Shown in pieces: positions 35,379-43,724 of a stretch of 64,000 nucleotides of DNA (the stretch's first letter is position 1; every line of letters begins with the position of its first letter). The notes under the pieces were generated by a model. That model saw only the letters and a list, made by a program, of their open reading frames with translations, was not told the origin of the DNA and did not search any database. The translations under genes and the position numbers were made by a program. Source of the stretch: Clostridium thermosuccinogenes (GTDB taxonomy: Bacteria > Bacillota > Clostridia > Acetivibrionales > DSM-5807); contig NZ_CP021850.1 of the NCBI RefSeq assembly GCF_002896855.1, positions 397,665-461,664 of the forward strand. The letters run 5' to 3'.

Positions 35379-36908
35379 ATGGATATTATTCAAACAAGCG
35401 TTTCTGCATCCGTTCTGATTGTGGCAGTTGTGATTATACGCACCCTGGCCCTGCATAAACTGCCGAAAAAGACCTTCATTGTATTATGGGGTGTAGTACT
35501 TTTCCGTTTGCTTGTCCCGGTTTCCATTCCATCCCGGTTTAGCCTATACACGGGATTGGATATGCTAAAGGGGTTGCTGGCAGAGGACTTCTACTTCACC
35601 CCTACGATGAAAACAGCCGGCATTTCCAACATGGCAGACGCACCTGTAACAGAAGTAACAGTTGATGCAGCAAATGCTATATTCCCTTCACCGGTGAAAA
35701 TTGTTTGGTTCATTGGTATGAGTGCGTTCGCGCTATTTTTCACGATAGTATATGTCAAGTGTGTCAGGCAGTTCAACATGTCCCTGCCGGTTAAAAATGA
35801 ATTTATCACCCTATGGATGCAGGAAAAATCCTTGTTGCGCCCTGTACAGATAAGGCAAAATGACAGGATTAAAACTCCATTGACCTATGGTGTTTTCCGT
35901 CCTGTGATTCTTCTTCCAAAGAACACCGACTGGAAGGATGAAATGAAGCTGCGGTATATCCTTGCACACGAGTTTACCCACATACGGCATTTTGACACGC
36001 TGCTTAAATTGATAATAACCATCGCGGTATGTGTTCATTGGTTCAATCCACTTGTTTGGGTGATGTATATAGTGGCAAACCGTGACATCGAATTATCCTG
36101 TGATGAAACAGTGGTTCGCTCACAGGGGGAAACCATGAAATCTTCGTATGCTCTGATGCTGCTTGAGTTGGAAAAGGAAAAGGCATACTCCCCATTTGCA
36201 AACCATTTTAGTAAAAGCGCGATTGAAGAAAGGATGGTATCGATCATGAAAACGAAAAAAATGTCTATTATGGCTATCGTATTAGCAGTCCTGCTTGTTG
36301 CTGCAACGTCAACTGTGTTTGCAACAGACGCACTTACTACTACTGACACCTCATCGGGGGAAAATGTAAAATATGCAGAGAAGATAACTGATTACGATGA
36401 CAAAGATGCTGCTTTTACTGCTGATTCGTCCGCAACACCGTTCTCATCCCATAAGGGTACAGATGTTTATGACCTGATGAATTTTGATGGCAAGGATGCT
36501 GATTTTATTGCAGATTCGTATGGAACATCGTTCTCGTCGCATAAAGGCACACCTGCAGATGAGCAAAAGCACGCCGTGGATTTTGACTTGGAAAAAGCTA
36601 TTGCGGATATTAAGTCCGGAGCGGTAAAACCGTTAAGCAAGGATAACTTACCGGATGGAATTTCAAAAGATGATGTGATAAAATTTACCGATCAAAACGG
36701 AAAAAAATCGGATGTTAACCTTAATGGATTTTCAATTCATGCAAATTGTGCTCATGTATATACGCCAGGAATATTGGTAGTCAATGCAAAAGCATCGGAC
36801 GGAAGTTGCACATATACAACTTTTGATGCAATAAGATGTCACAAATGCAATACGATTTGGGTATTAGATTTGATTAGCACTACGACCTATAGGGTTTGTC
36901 CTCACTAA
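35379..36908 (+). CDS. BlaR1/MecR1-like M56 metallopeptidase sensor with a novel C-terminal domain
   Basis: 509 residues. Membrane segments at about 10-24, 33-50 and 108-127 lead to the zinc protease motif HEFTH (H197, E198, H201), another segment near 212-233, and a last membrane helix at 296-316. In BlaR1 the following domain is a penicillin-binding fold. Here it is only about 190 residues, with a 22-residue direct repeat (340-361 and 370-391, both ending FSSHKGT) and a cysteine cluster (C457, C477, C487, C490 in CHKC, C507 in CPH) like a small zinc-binding module. No SxxK penicillin-binding motif is evident. It presumably senses another signal and cleaves the BlaI-like repressor. Confidence 0.85.
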   Translation: MDIIQTSVSASVLIVAVVIIRTLALHKLPKKTFIVLWGVVLFRLLVPVSIPSRFSLYTGLDMLKGLLAEDFYFTPTMKTAGISNMADAPVTEVTVDAANAIFPSPVKIVWFIGMSAFALFFTIVYVKCVRQFNMSLPVKNEFITLWMQEKSLLRPVQIRQNDRIKTPLTYGVFRPVILLPKNTDWKDEMKLRYILAHEFTHIRHFDTLLKLIITIAVCVHWFNPLVWVMYIVANRDIELSCDETVVRSQGETMKSSYALMLLELEKEKAYSPFANHFSKSAIEERMVSIMKTKKMSIMAIVLAVLLVAATSTVFATDALTTTDTSSGENVKYAEKITDYDDKDAAFTADSSATPFSSHKGTDVYDLMNFDGKDADFIADSYGTSFSSHKGTPADEQKHAVDFDLEKAIADIKSGAVKPLSKDNLPDGISKDDVIKFTDQNGKKSDVNLNGFSIHANCAHVYTPGILVVNAKASDGSCTYTTFDAIRCHKCNTIWVLDLISTTTYRVCPH

Positions 36909-36941
36909 GCCTATTTCTTTCTAATAAGGAAAGAACTCCGA

Positions 36942-37079
36942 TTAAAACAACGGAAGAAATTGCATAGCAATTTCAACACACCGTTTCAATGAGGCGGGAA
37001 TTTTAACTCACCATCTACTGTGGAATTAGGTACCCCCACCTATAAGAGGTGGGGGACACCTTTAGCCTCATTATAATAA
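36942..37079 (+). mobile_element. Solitary IS605/TnpB right-end-like sequence, copy 2
   Basis: About 138 bp matching the reverse complement of 16833-16962. It starts TTAAAACAACGG, has GAAATTGC/GCAATTTC, then a strong CCCCCACCT/AGGTGGGGG hairpin (37032-37055), and ends CTTTAGCCTC. No transposase or TnpB gene adjoins. It begins 33 bases after the M56 gene stop and may also act as its terminator. Confidence 0.45.
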
Positions 37080-37176
37080 GATAAGTCTCGCAGAGCCTGC
37101 TCTGTTTTAGCCAAGGGCAGGCTCTTGATAATGTCCGTTGAGACTGGTATGAGCTAAAAATTACTGCCTGCAATAA

Positions 37177-37205
37177 TTGACAAAAAGGAAAATACATGAA
37201 ATAAT
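37177..37205 (+). promoter_or_regulatory. Promoter of a leader RNA
   Basis: TTGACA (37177-37182), a 17-bp spacer and AATAAT (37200-37205). Confidence 0.65.
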
Positions 37206-37211
37206 AATATA

Positions 37212-37472
37212 TAATTATAAATATTATTTTTGAAATGAGGCGCGACGATGATTTTAAGGTAATCTCAAATTAACTGATAATAAGCTCAATAGTCCGATTG
37301 TTCGGGCTTTGTTGTGTTGTCGGAATTGGGATTACTTAACCGAATCGATTTGGTATGTCATTGATTGCGCTATTATTGTGCCCAGATGAGTGCATGTATT
37401 GTCTTGGGTTAATTGTGCTATAAGTAACTCCATTTTCGACGATTTAAAATCGTTAAAATGGAGTTTTTATTT
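37212..37472 (+). ncRNA. Structured leader RNA with attenuator upstream of a GNAT gene
   Basis: A long-range stem joins 37256-37271 (AAGGTAATCTCAAATT) to 37324-37337 (AATTGGGATTACTT). It encloses a small stem AGTCCGA/TCGGGCT (37291-37308) trailed by T-rich sequence. Further down a CCCAGA/TCTTGGG stem (37381-37408) precedes a strong terminator (37426-37468). The ribosome site AGGAGGG of the GNAT gene begins only six bases past the T-run, so termination would silence that gene. I know no matching riboswitch class. Confidence 0.55.
37426..37470 (+). terminator. Attenuator terminator before a GNAT gene
   Basis: The arms AACTCCATTTT and AAAATGGAGTT enclose an inner ACGATTT/AAATCGT stem and are followed by TTTTTATTTT. 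Confidence 0.85.
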
Positions 37473-37485
37473 TAGGAGGGTTTTT

Positions 37486-38373
37486 ATGAAAAACAGCATT
37501 AATAGAAGAAGGTATAAACTCCTTGCGGATTTCGCCAAGGTGCATGGATTTCTTACTGAGATATATTCCCTTGATACTTTGAACAGTTATCTTTTGCCGC
37601 AGTTTTTTGAGTATGCGCATACTCATCCGTTCTTTAACCACAAGCTTACACACCGTTTCGGACTTTGGGAGGAAGGCGGCAAACTTGTCGGTGTTGCGTG
37701 CTATGAGATGGATATCGGCGAGAGCTTTTTGGTTACTGACCGTGAGCATACATTTCTCTTGCCTGAAATGCTTGAATTTGCAGAAAAAGAGCTGTCTGCT
37801 GTAAACAACAATAAGCGGACCCTTTGTGTATGGGTGACGGATAAAGAGACAGATAAAATTGAGCTGCTGTCACGAAACGGATACACAAAGGTACATGCCG
37901 AACCAGTGCGGATATTCTCCTATGATAAGCCGTTTCGCGATGTCAAGCTGCCCGATGGCTATACAATTATATCTTTGGAAGATGAAAACGACTATAAGAA
38001 AATTCATGATTGCCTTTGGAAAGGTTTTGATCACGGCGACAACCCCGACGACGATATAGACTGTCGGATACATATGCAAAGCGGACCCAATTTCAGAAAG
38101 GATCTGACAACTGTGATAAAGGCTCCGAATGATGATTATGCATGTTTTGCCGGGATGTGGTTGGATGAGAAGAATAAATACGCTTATCTTGAGCCCCTTG
38201 CCACCGTTCCTGAGCATCGCAGGAAGGGCCTGGCCAGCATTGCCCTTACGGTGGGAATGAAGAAAACAAAAGCCCTCGGTGCAAAATATTGCTTTGGCGG
38301 TGTGCCTGAATTTTATACCGCTATCGGATTTGAAACAATCTGTCATCGTGAAATGTGGAGAAGGGAGTGGTAA
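37486..38373 (+). CDS. GNAT-family N-acetyltransferase (double-domain type)
   Basis: 295 residues. The ATG at 37486 is chosen because AGGAGGG lies six bases before it; the longer frame from 37390 runs through the terminator hairpin. The N-terminal half is a degenerate GNAT-like fold (KLTHRFGLWEEGGKLVGVAC). The C-terminal half carries the functional acetyl-CoA loop (ATVPEHRRKGLASIALTVGM) and the closing EFYTAIGFETICHREMW. The substrate is unknown. The upstream attenuator implies inducible expression. Confidence 0.85.
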   Translation: MKNSINRRRYKLLADFAKVHGFLTEIYSLDTLNSYLLPQFFEYAHTHPFFNHKLTHRFGLWEEGGKLVGVACYEMDIGESFLVTDREHTFLLPEMLEFAEKELSAVNNNKRTLCVWVTDKETDKIELLSRNGYTKVHAEPVRIFSYDKPFRDVKLPDGYTIISLEDENDYKKIHDCLWKGFDHGDNPDDDIDCRIHMQSGPNFRKDLTTVIKAPNDDYACFAGMWLDEKNKYAYLEPLATVPEHRRKGLASIALTVGMKKTKALGAKYCFGGVPEFYTAIGFETICHREMWRREW

Positions 38374-38523
38374 TATGCCAATATCAATTAGAGTAAATGA
38401 ATATTTGTTTATGTTCTATGTGGGATAGACGATTTTGTACGACAAATGATGGAAAGCGGATGCGTGAGCTGATATATCTGATAGATAGATACTCAAAATG
38501 GTATAGGTAGAAGGAGGTACCAA

Positions 38524-38961
38524 ATGTTTACATTAACATCTACGCTTCAATACGCTGAAGCCGGAAGAATTGAAGAATGGGTTCATTTGTTCTTAAATGA
38601 TGAGGGCAATAATGTTCCGTTTTCAGAAGGCTTAAAACTAGAAAAACGATATTATTTCGGCCCATTGAAATTCAAGCTTGATATGTTTGCCCGTTGCTGC
38701 GGGCCGGAACCGAACAACAAATATGTTGTCGACGGTGAGGGTTTTGAAAAGCATGTTTCGGAATTGCAAAAACGCATTAAAGACGGCTGGGATATGCCAC
38801 CGCTCATTGTCAACTATTTTAATGGCACCTTTGAGCTGAATGATGGCAATCACAGATATGAGGCACTAAAGCGAAGTGGTATAGATGAGTATTTCTTTAT
38901 AGTTTGGACCACCGACAAACCGGATGCCATCAATTTTAGCAAGGAATTTTGCCAGATGTAA
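38524..38961 (+). CDS. ParB/sulfiredoxin-fold small protein
   Basis: 145 residues. GAAGGAGG precedes the start. The segment PPLIVNYFNGTFELNDGNHR, continuing YEALKRSG, is the ParB/Srx N-terminal signature (in ParB the corresponding box is GERRxRA-like). No helix-turn-helix follows, so it is not a partition ParB. Stand-alone members include nucleotide-binding or nuclease-like proteins. Its precise role is unknown. It lies between GNAT genes without clear coupling. Confidence 0.65.
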   Translation: MFTLTSTLQYAEAGRIEEWVHLFLNDEGNNVPFSEGLKLEKRYYFGPLKFKLDMFARCCGPEPNNKYVVDGEGFEKHVSELQKRIKDGWDMPPLIVNYFNGTFELNDGNHRYEALKRSGIDEYFFIVWTTDKPDAINFSKEFCQM

Positions 38962-39018
38962 TTATAAATACATTGAAAATATAAGGGGTAGTTATTAAAT
39001 GCAAAAATATATATAAAT

Positions 39019-39165
39019 GCCATCTTCAGTATTGATACATGATTATTAAAAGATGGCTTATACAGAAAATTTAAATCCATATGTAATATACTGGCACCGA
39101 TATCAATGTCCGATAACTCTGTACGGCATCTTCACCGGATGCTGCTTGTGCAGCCACAGTTTTTA
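39019..39165 (+). ncRNA. Possible leader RNA upstream of the GNAT-methyltransferase gene
   Basis: A stem GCCATCTT/AAGATGGC (39019-39057) is followed by a composite hairpin (39115-39160, outer AACTCTGT/ACAGTT, inner GCATC/GATGC and GCTGC/GCAGC) ending in TTTTT, about 55 bases before the gene. The loop of the first stem (CAGTATTGATACATG) can instead pair with 39081-39094 (ATGTAATATACTG), giving a possible alternative structure. No promoter was pinned down. Confidence 0.4.
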
Positions 39166-39219
39166 TGTATGAGATGGAACTATTAAAATAAAGATGAAAA
39201 TAGGAAGGATGAGAAAGAC

Positions 39220-40332
39220 ATGCAGTATCAAATAATATCAATCCGCCGCAAACCCGAATATTCTGAACGTGCAATTGACTGGTTCGCTTCTAAATGGGGC
39301 ATAGACCGCAAGGAGTATGAAAAGAGCATCCATGACTGTATCAATAATAACGAAAGCCTTCCTCAATGGTATTTAGCAGTTGATGAAGAGGATGAAATTG
39401 TCGGAGGCTGTGGGCTTATTCAAAATGATTTTGTTGACAGAACGGACCTGTTTCCATATTTGTGCGCGCTTTTTGTTGAGGAAAAAGCCAGAGGCAACGC
39501 CCTTGGGGCAAAGCTTCTGGAAAACGCAAGGATTGAAGCAGGAAGGCTCGGCTTTGACAAGATATATCTTTGCACCGACCATACCTCATATTATGAGAAA
39601 CATGGCTGGAAATATATTGCCATAGGACATCACCCCTGGGGAGAGACATCCAGGATATACGAAGCTGATACTATAAAACAGCCTGTGCTCGAAAAAATGA
39701 GTGATTTTTTTGCCGCCCGGGTGGAAGGCTACGAGGAACATATGCTTAATAATGTGGAGGGGTGCAAAGAAGGATACGTGAAGATGGCGGAGCTTGTTCC
39801 GGACGACACTCAATCAATTCTTGACCTGGGCTGCGGTACAGGGCTTGAGCTTGATGAAATATTCAAGAAGCTGCCCAATGTATCGGTGGTAGGAATTGAT
39901 TTAACACAGGCAATGCTGGATAAGCTTAAGCAGAAACACTTTGATAAAAATATCAAGCTGATCTGCGGGAGTTATTTTGATGTTCCTCTGGGTGAAAACA
40001 TGTTTGATGTGGCCATTTCATTTCAAACAATGCATCACTTTTCCCATGCCGAGAAAACCGGACTGTATGCTAAAATCCATAAAGCGCTTAATTCAAAGGG
40101 GATGTACATCGAGTGTGATTACATGGTAACCGAGCAATCGGTGGAGGATGAGCTTTTTGCATTGAATGCAAAGCTTCGGCGGGAAAGGAACATCCCGGAG
40201 GGTGAGTTTTATCATTTTGATACACCCTGTACCATTGACAATCAAATTGCCATGTTGAAAAAAGCCGGCTTTTCATCTGCTGAAATGGTATGGCGAATGG
40301 AAAACACGACGATGATAGTGGCAAAGAAGTGA
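39220..40332 (+). CDS. GNAT acetyltransferase fused to SAM-dependent methyltransferase
   Basis: 370 residues. A GGAAGGATGAG site precedes the start. Residues about 1-150 form a GNAT domain (DEEDEIVGGCGLIQNDF, FVEEKARGNALGAKLLENAR, SYYEKHGWKYI). Residues about 165-370 form a class I methyltransferase with motif I ILDLGCGTGLELDEIF, the acidic VVGIDLTQAML and the post-motif MFDVAISFQTMHHF. The frame is continuous with a short linker. The two activities may act on the same small molecule. The GNAT pyrophosphate loop is slightly degenerate (ARGNALG). Confidence 0.85.
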   Translation: MQYQIISIRRKPEYSERAIDWFASKWGIDRKEYEKSIHDCINNNESLPQWYLAVDEEDEIVGGCGLIQNDFVDRTDLFPYLCALFVEEKARGNALGAKLLENARIEAGRLGFDKIYLCTDHTSYYEKHGWKYIAIGHHPWGETSRIYEADTIKQPVLEKMSDFFAARVEGYEEHMLNNVEGCKEGYVKMAELVPDDTQSILDLGCGTGLELDEIFKKLPNVSVVGIDLTQAMLDKLKQKHFDKNIKLICGSYFDVPLGENMFDVAISFQTMHHFSHAEKTGLYAKIHKALNSKGMYIECDYMVTEQSVEDELFALNAKLRRERNIPEGEFYHFDTPCTIDNQIAMLKKAGFSSAEMVWRMENTTMIVAKK

Positions 40333-40601
40333 CCAAGGATCGGGATATGCATTGTATGCACTGTTTTTGATTACTTAAAATTATTTGATAGATTTGATAT
40401 ACCCATTTTAGCGTATAGACCTGGATTGCCAGATTTATTTTTCCTTATTGATACGCATATAAAGGAAATTGCCATAATGTGGCGAATAGCACTAATAGAT
40501 AGCATCGATTCAGATCGTGTCTCCATTATATCTAACTGAGCAATGCACGAGATCGGTTGTGATGATGAAGCCTTTATGATGCTAGAAAGTGAGGTTACTT
40601 T
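40333..40601. other. Gap with a decayed reading frame
   Basis: The plus strand reads LFDRFDIPILAYRPGLPDLF and on to DSDRVSIISN (about 40382-40540) without a start codon or known family. It may be a gene remnant. A minus-strand frame over the same bases has no supporting start. Confidence 0.3.
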
Positions 40602-40787
40602 ATGACTAAGCAAAACTATACGGAAGTGAATTCAAAAACCTGGGATAAGTTGGCTGAAAACGGCTGCGAATGGTCAATCCCTATAAGTCACGAAGAATAC
40701 GTAAAAGCAAAAGCTGGCGAATGGGGTGTTTACCTCATTAAAAATCCTGTGCCGACCTGGTATTTGAAAGATTTTCATGTTCAATAA
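40602..40787 (+). pseudogene. Methyltransferase N-terminal remnant
   Basis: 61 codons reading MTKQNYTEVNSKTWDKLAEN, then WSIPISHEEYVKAKAGEWGVYL, then out of family and stop. This is the standard start of a class I methyltransferase group in Firmicutes, ending just before motif I. About 190 residues are missing. The start and the upstream AAAGTGAGG site are preserved. Confidence 0.7.
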
Positions 40788-40899
40788 ACTGATAAAGTCT
40801 TCAACTAACCAAATTTGCGAGTAAATTCGCATTTTGCGTTATAGGCTTGGCTGGATGGCTGTGATAGCATTAAGCTATCAAATTAAAGGAGGTCATTAT

Positions 40900-42015
40900 A
40901 TGGCGACAGTTAAGCTTAAAATTGCTGAGTTAAGAAAAAGTAAAGGGATTGGGCAGCAGGATTTGGCAGAAGTATTAGGGGTATCTTTCCAGACAGTCAG
41001 CAAATGGGAGACGGGTACCACAATGCCTGATATTTCATTGTTGCCGGATATAGCTGCGTACTTTGATGTTTCGGTGGATGAATTATTAGGCTTAAAGCCA
41101 CTGCGACAGCAGGCATACATACCAAGGGGCACAGACAATCGTGACAATTGGAATGGAAAGACTGACAAGCTTTATAAAAATAGAAAATATTTTTGGAATG
41201 ATGATTACCTGCAGTTTCTTATAAAAAACGTCTGGCATATTGAATCACCGGTGGATGTTGTTGATTTCAGGTGTTGTGATGGTTATTTGGGAAAAAAGCT
41301 GTTGGAGGTTTTGCCGCAGGGAAGCACCTATACAGGGCTTGATAACGAATATTTCACTGAAAAGGCAAGACAAAATTTTGACAATGCTCATGCTGGTGTA
41401 AAGTTTATTGTATCAGACCTGTATTCTTTTGAGACAGATAAGAAATATGACCTGGCAATATGTCAAGCAGGATTAAGGCATATGAACAGGCCGATGGAAG
41501 TACTGAAAAAAATGATAGCTGCAGTTAAGAAAAATGGCCTTGTCGTCTGCGTAGATGTAAACAGGGAGTTTGAAAATGACGGGTTATATATGGATGATAT
41601 TCCTTATGATTATCTCTGTACTGCCTTTGATTTCCATAAGATTTGGAAGAAGGAGCTGGAGTGTGAAGGCAGGGATTATGCTGTTGGAATGCGGCTGCCA
41701 TTTTATATGCAGCAGTTGGGGCTGCATGATATTGATATTCGTATGAACGATAAAGTAATGTATGTAAATCCCAATATGAAGGATTATGAGGAGAAAGTAC
41801 AGGGTTTTATCGAAATAAACGGTCTGGATGAACCTTTTAGCATATCCAGCAGGGAAGGCACTATAGAATTATTCATGAATCGGGGAGTTGACAGAGTAGA
41901 AGCGGAAGCCTATATAAACATGCAGGCCAGAAAAGCAGAATACTTCAGAGATACTGAATATAAGAAGTCATTTTTAAAAGTACAGGGATTGCTGATCACA
42001 TATGGTAGGGAATGA
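40900..42015 (+). CDS. XRE-family HTH domain fused to SAM-dependent methyltransferase
   Basis: 371 residues. The ATG at 40900 follows AAAGGAGG; the ATG-rich extension from 40834 is rejected. Residues 1-66 are a complete XRE helix-turn-helix (IAELRKSKGIGQQDLAEVLG, VSFQTVSKWETGTTMPDISL, YFDVSVDELLG). From about 100 a class I methyltransferase follows, with motif I VVDFRCCDGYLGKKLL, acidic TYTGLDNEYF, and YDLAICQAGLRHM. DNA binding joined to a methyltransferase suggests a regulator that reads a SAM-linked or substrate signal, or a methylase acting at a bound site. The standard DNA-methylase catalytic motifs (DPPY, PC) are not seen. Confidence 0.85.
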   Translation: MATVKLKIAELRKSKGIGQQDLAEVLGVSFQTVSKWETGTTMPDISLLPDIAAYFDVSVDELLGLKPLRQQAYIPRGTDNRDNWNGKTDKLYKNRKYFWNDDYLQFLIKNVWHIESPVDVVDFRCCDGYLGKKLLEVLPQGSTYTGLDNEYFTEKARQNFDNAHAGVKFIVSDLYSFETDKKYDLAICQAGLRHMNRPMEVLKKMIAAVKKNGLVVCVDVNREFENDGLYMDDIPYDYLCTAFDFHKIWKKELECEGRDYAVGMRLPFYMQQLGLHDIDIRMNDKVMYVNPNMKDYEEKVQGFIEINGLDEPFSISSREGTIELFMNRGVDRVEAEAYINMQARKAEYFRDTEYKKSFLKVQGLLITYGRE

Positions 42016-42339
42016 TAACATTACGTCCAAATATTATGTAAAATAGAGAAACTAGAGAATGCAATGTATGAGAATGATCGTACATTCCAGTAGAAGGCAA
42101 TGTATGAAAATGAATCGCACATTTCAGAGTTTTTGCTTGAAAAATATTCCGTGTTTTGAAAAGGCAAAAAACCTTGTGGCAATAGTGAATGGGTCAGCAA
42201 AATGAGTTACATAATACGCAAAGCAGCAAGTGAAGATTTTACTGACGTCTACAACTATCTCAATAAATGATGGGGTGGAGTGGCTGACAAAAAGGCTTCT
42301 AAAGGAAAATATGTAAAACCATCAGAAAATAACAGCCTT
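42016..42339. other. Gap with short repeats and a GNAT fragment
   Basis: Two diverged copies of a roughly 30-base repeat (GCAATGTATGAGAATG at 42061 and GCAATGTATGAAAATG at 42098) lie here, followed by the GNAT fragment at 42202-42270. Confidence 0.5.
42202..42270 (+). pseudogene. GNAT N-terminal remnant
   Basis: 22 codons reading MSYIIRKAASEDFTDVYNYL then NK and stop. The opening is the common first strand and helix of a GNAT domain. Nothing of the acetyl-CoA site remains. It abuts the 3' end of the minus-strand histidine kinase gene. Confidence 0.5.
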
Positions 42340-43635
42340 TTATATAGTGGCCTGAAATATAAACCATCCATCCTTGACCGAAAATTGACATACACCGCCA
42401 TGCTTTTCCACGATATGGACCATGCTTTTTGTCCCAAAGCCATGCCCCTGTTCTTTGGATACAGGAATACCCTGAACGAATACCGGTTCTGTATGATAAC
42501 TATTGCGGATGTCAATGCACAGCTTATTGTTCTTGAGATATATACGCAGCTTGATAATGCGTTCATTGCTGTCAGCTATTTTCTTCGAGGCTTGTATGGC
42601 GTTTTCCAAAGCGTTTGACAAAAGTGAGCAAAGCTCGGTGTCGCTAAGCGAAAGCGAGTCAGGCAGTTTTGCATCTATCGACAATGAGATTTCCGATTGC
42701 TTTGCTTTGGTGGCGAAAGCGGACAAAATCAGATTGACGGTTTCGTTTTCGCAATAGCGTATGGGCGTGATGGCGTCCATGTCGGACTGAGCAGTCCGTA
42801 GATATTCCTTAATTTCCTCCATGCGATTATCGGATGCCAGACCTTGTAAAAGCGCGAAATGGTGGCGCATATCGTGGCGATAGGCCGCTGCATTCTGATG
42901 CATCTGCCGCAGAGACGCAAATTCCGCCTGTGCCAGCCGGAACTGTGTATCCAGCATATCACGTTCTCTCTCCACCTCTGCTTGCTTCTGCATTTCTATA
43001 TAGTAAAAAATTACAAAGACAAAATAGAAGGCGGATATAATGAAAGGCATGAACTGTACGGCTGCCCGTGTTCCACTGTACAGAAAATCGGTATAAACAG
43101 TGGTGGAATAGTCCACCAAATAATAAAAAGCCGGAACTGCGCCAAATATCAGGCAGGATTTAGTCGAACGTTCCATCAAATGTTGAACCGATTTTGCCAC
43201 ATATTTTTTCAGAATATAATACATCAATATTACCGATAAAATATAACCCAAATGGTTTATGCTCGCCTTGCTAAAGGCACCTCCTGTCATATCGCCAAAG
43301 ATATCCGCTGCAACACTTCCAATCCAACGGGGAGGCTGGCAGCACAGAAAGGTAGCGAACATACTAGTTACCGAAATAAGCCAAGAGCGCTTTAAATATA
43401 AAGCGAGAAAAGCAGCTATTGGAAAGTGGGTAAGCAGAGGGTATATTTTCCACGTAATGTCCATGCCGAAACGAAACAAGCATAAGACTTGAATAACAAA
43501 TACAGCAACGGTATAACATCCCAGCACCAGATGTTTTTTTCGTGTAGAAGGCATTCCGACGAAACTGACCGCAACCACCATACCGAATAATAAAGCAGCC
43601 CAATAACGAGAGAATTCAATGATAGTTGCTATCAT
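42340..43635 (-). CDS. GHKL sensor histidine kinase (AgrC/LytS-like group)
   Basis: 431 residues from the ATG at 43635 (GGAGG nine bases before it). The N-terminal half has about six membrane segments. A coiled-coil linker leads to the phospho-acceptor region (AAAYRHDMRHHFALLQGL) and a GHKL ATPase with N-box LLSNALENAIQASK and G-box GHGFGTKSMVHIVEKHGG. It signals to the LytTR-type response regulator encoded next to it on the same strand. The signal could be a peptide, as in AgrC relatives; this is inference. Confidence 0.9.
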   Translation of the reverse strand: MIATIIEFSRYWAALLFGMVVAVSFVGMPSTRKKHLVLGCYTVAVFVIQVLCLFRFGMDITWKIYPLLTHFPIAAFLALYLKRSWLISVTSMFATFLCCQPPRWIGSVAADIFGDMTGGAFSKASINHLGYILSVILMYYILKKYVAKSVQHLMERSTKSCLIFGAVPAFYYLVDYSTTVYTDFLYSGTRAAVQFMPFIISAFYFVFVIFYYIEMQKQAEVERERDMLDTQFRLAQAEFASLRQMHQNAAAYRHDMRHHFALLQGLASDNRMEEIKEYLRTAQSDMDAITPIRYCENETVNLILSAFATKAKQSEISLSIDAKLPDSLSLSDTELCSLLSNALENAIQASKKIADSNERIIKLRIYLKNNKLCIDIRNSYHTEPVFVQGIPVSKEQGHGFGTKSMVHIVEKHGGVCQFSVKDGWFIFQATI

Positions 43636-43724
43636 TTTGTGACACCTCCTTGTAGGGGGCATAAGCAAAAATGATAAAGGATAAGGTGTTAGCTGGCACC
43701 TGCATATTCAATTCATCCATCCGC

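Noticed and set aside
37390-37485. Upstream extension of the GNAT gene from GTG 37390
   Set aside because: It translates through the attenuator hairpin, while a proper AGGAGGG serves ATG 37486.
40371-40613. 80-residue minus-strand open frame
   Set aside because: No ribosome site and no family; the plus strand over the same bases reads more like a decayed protein.
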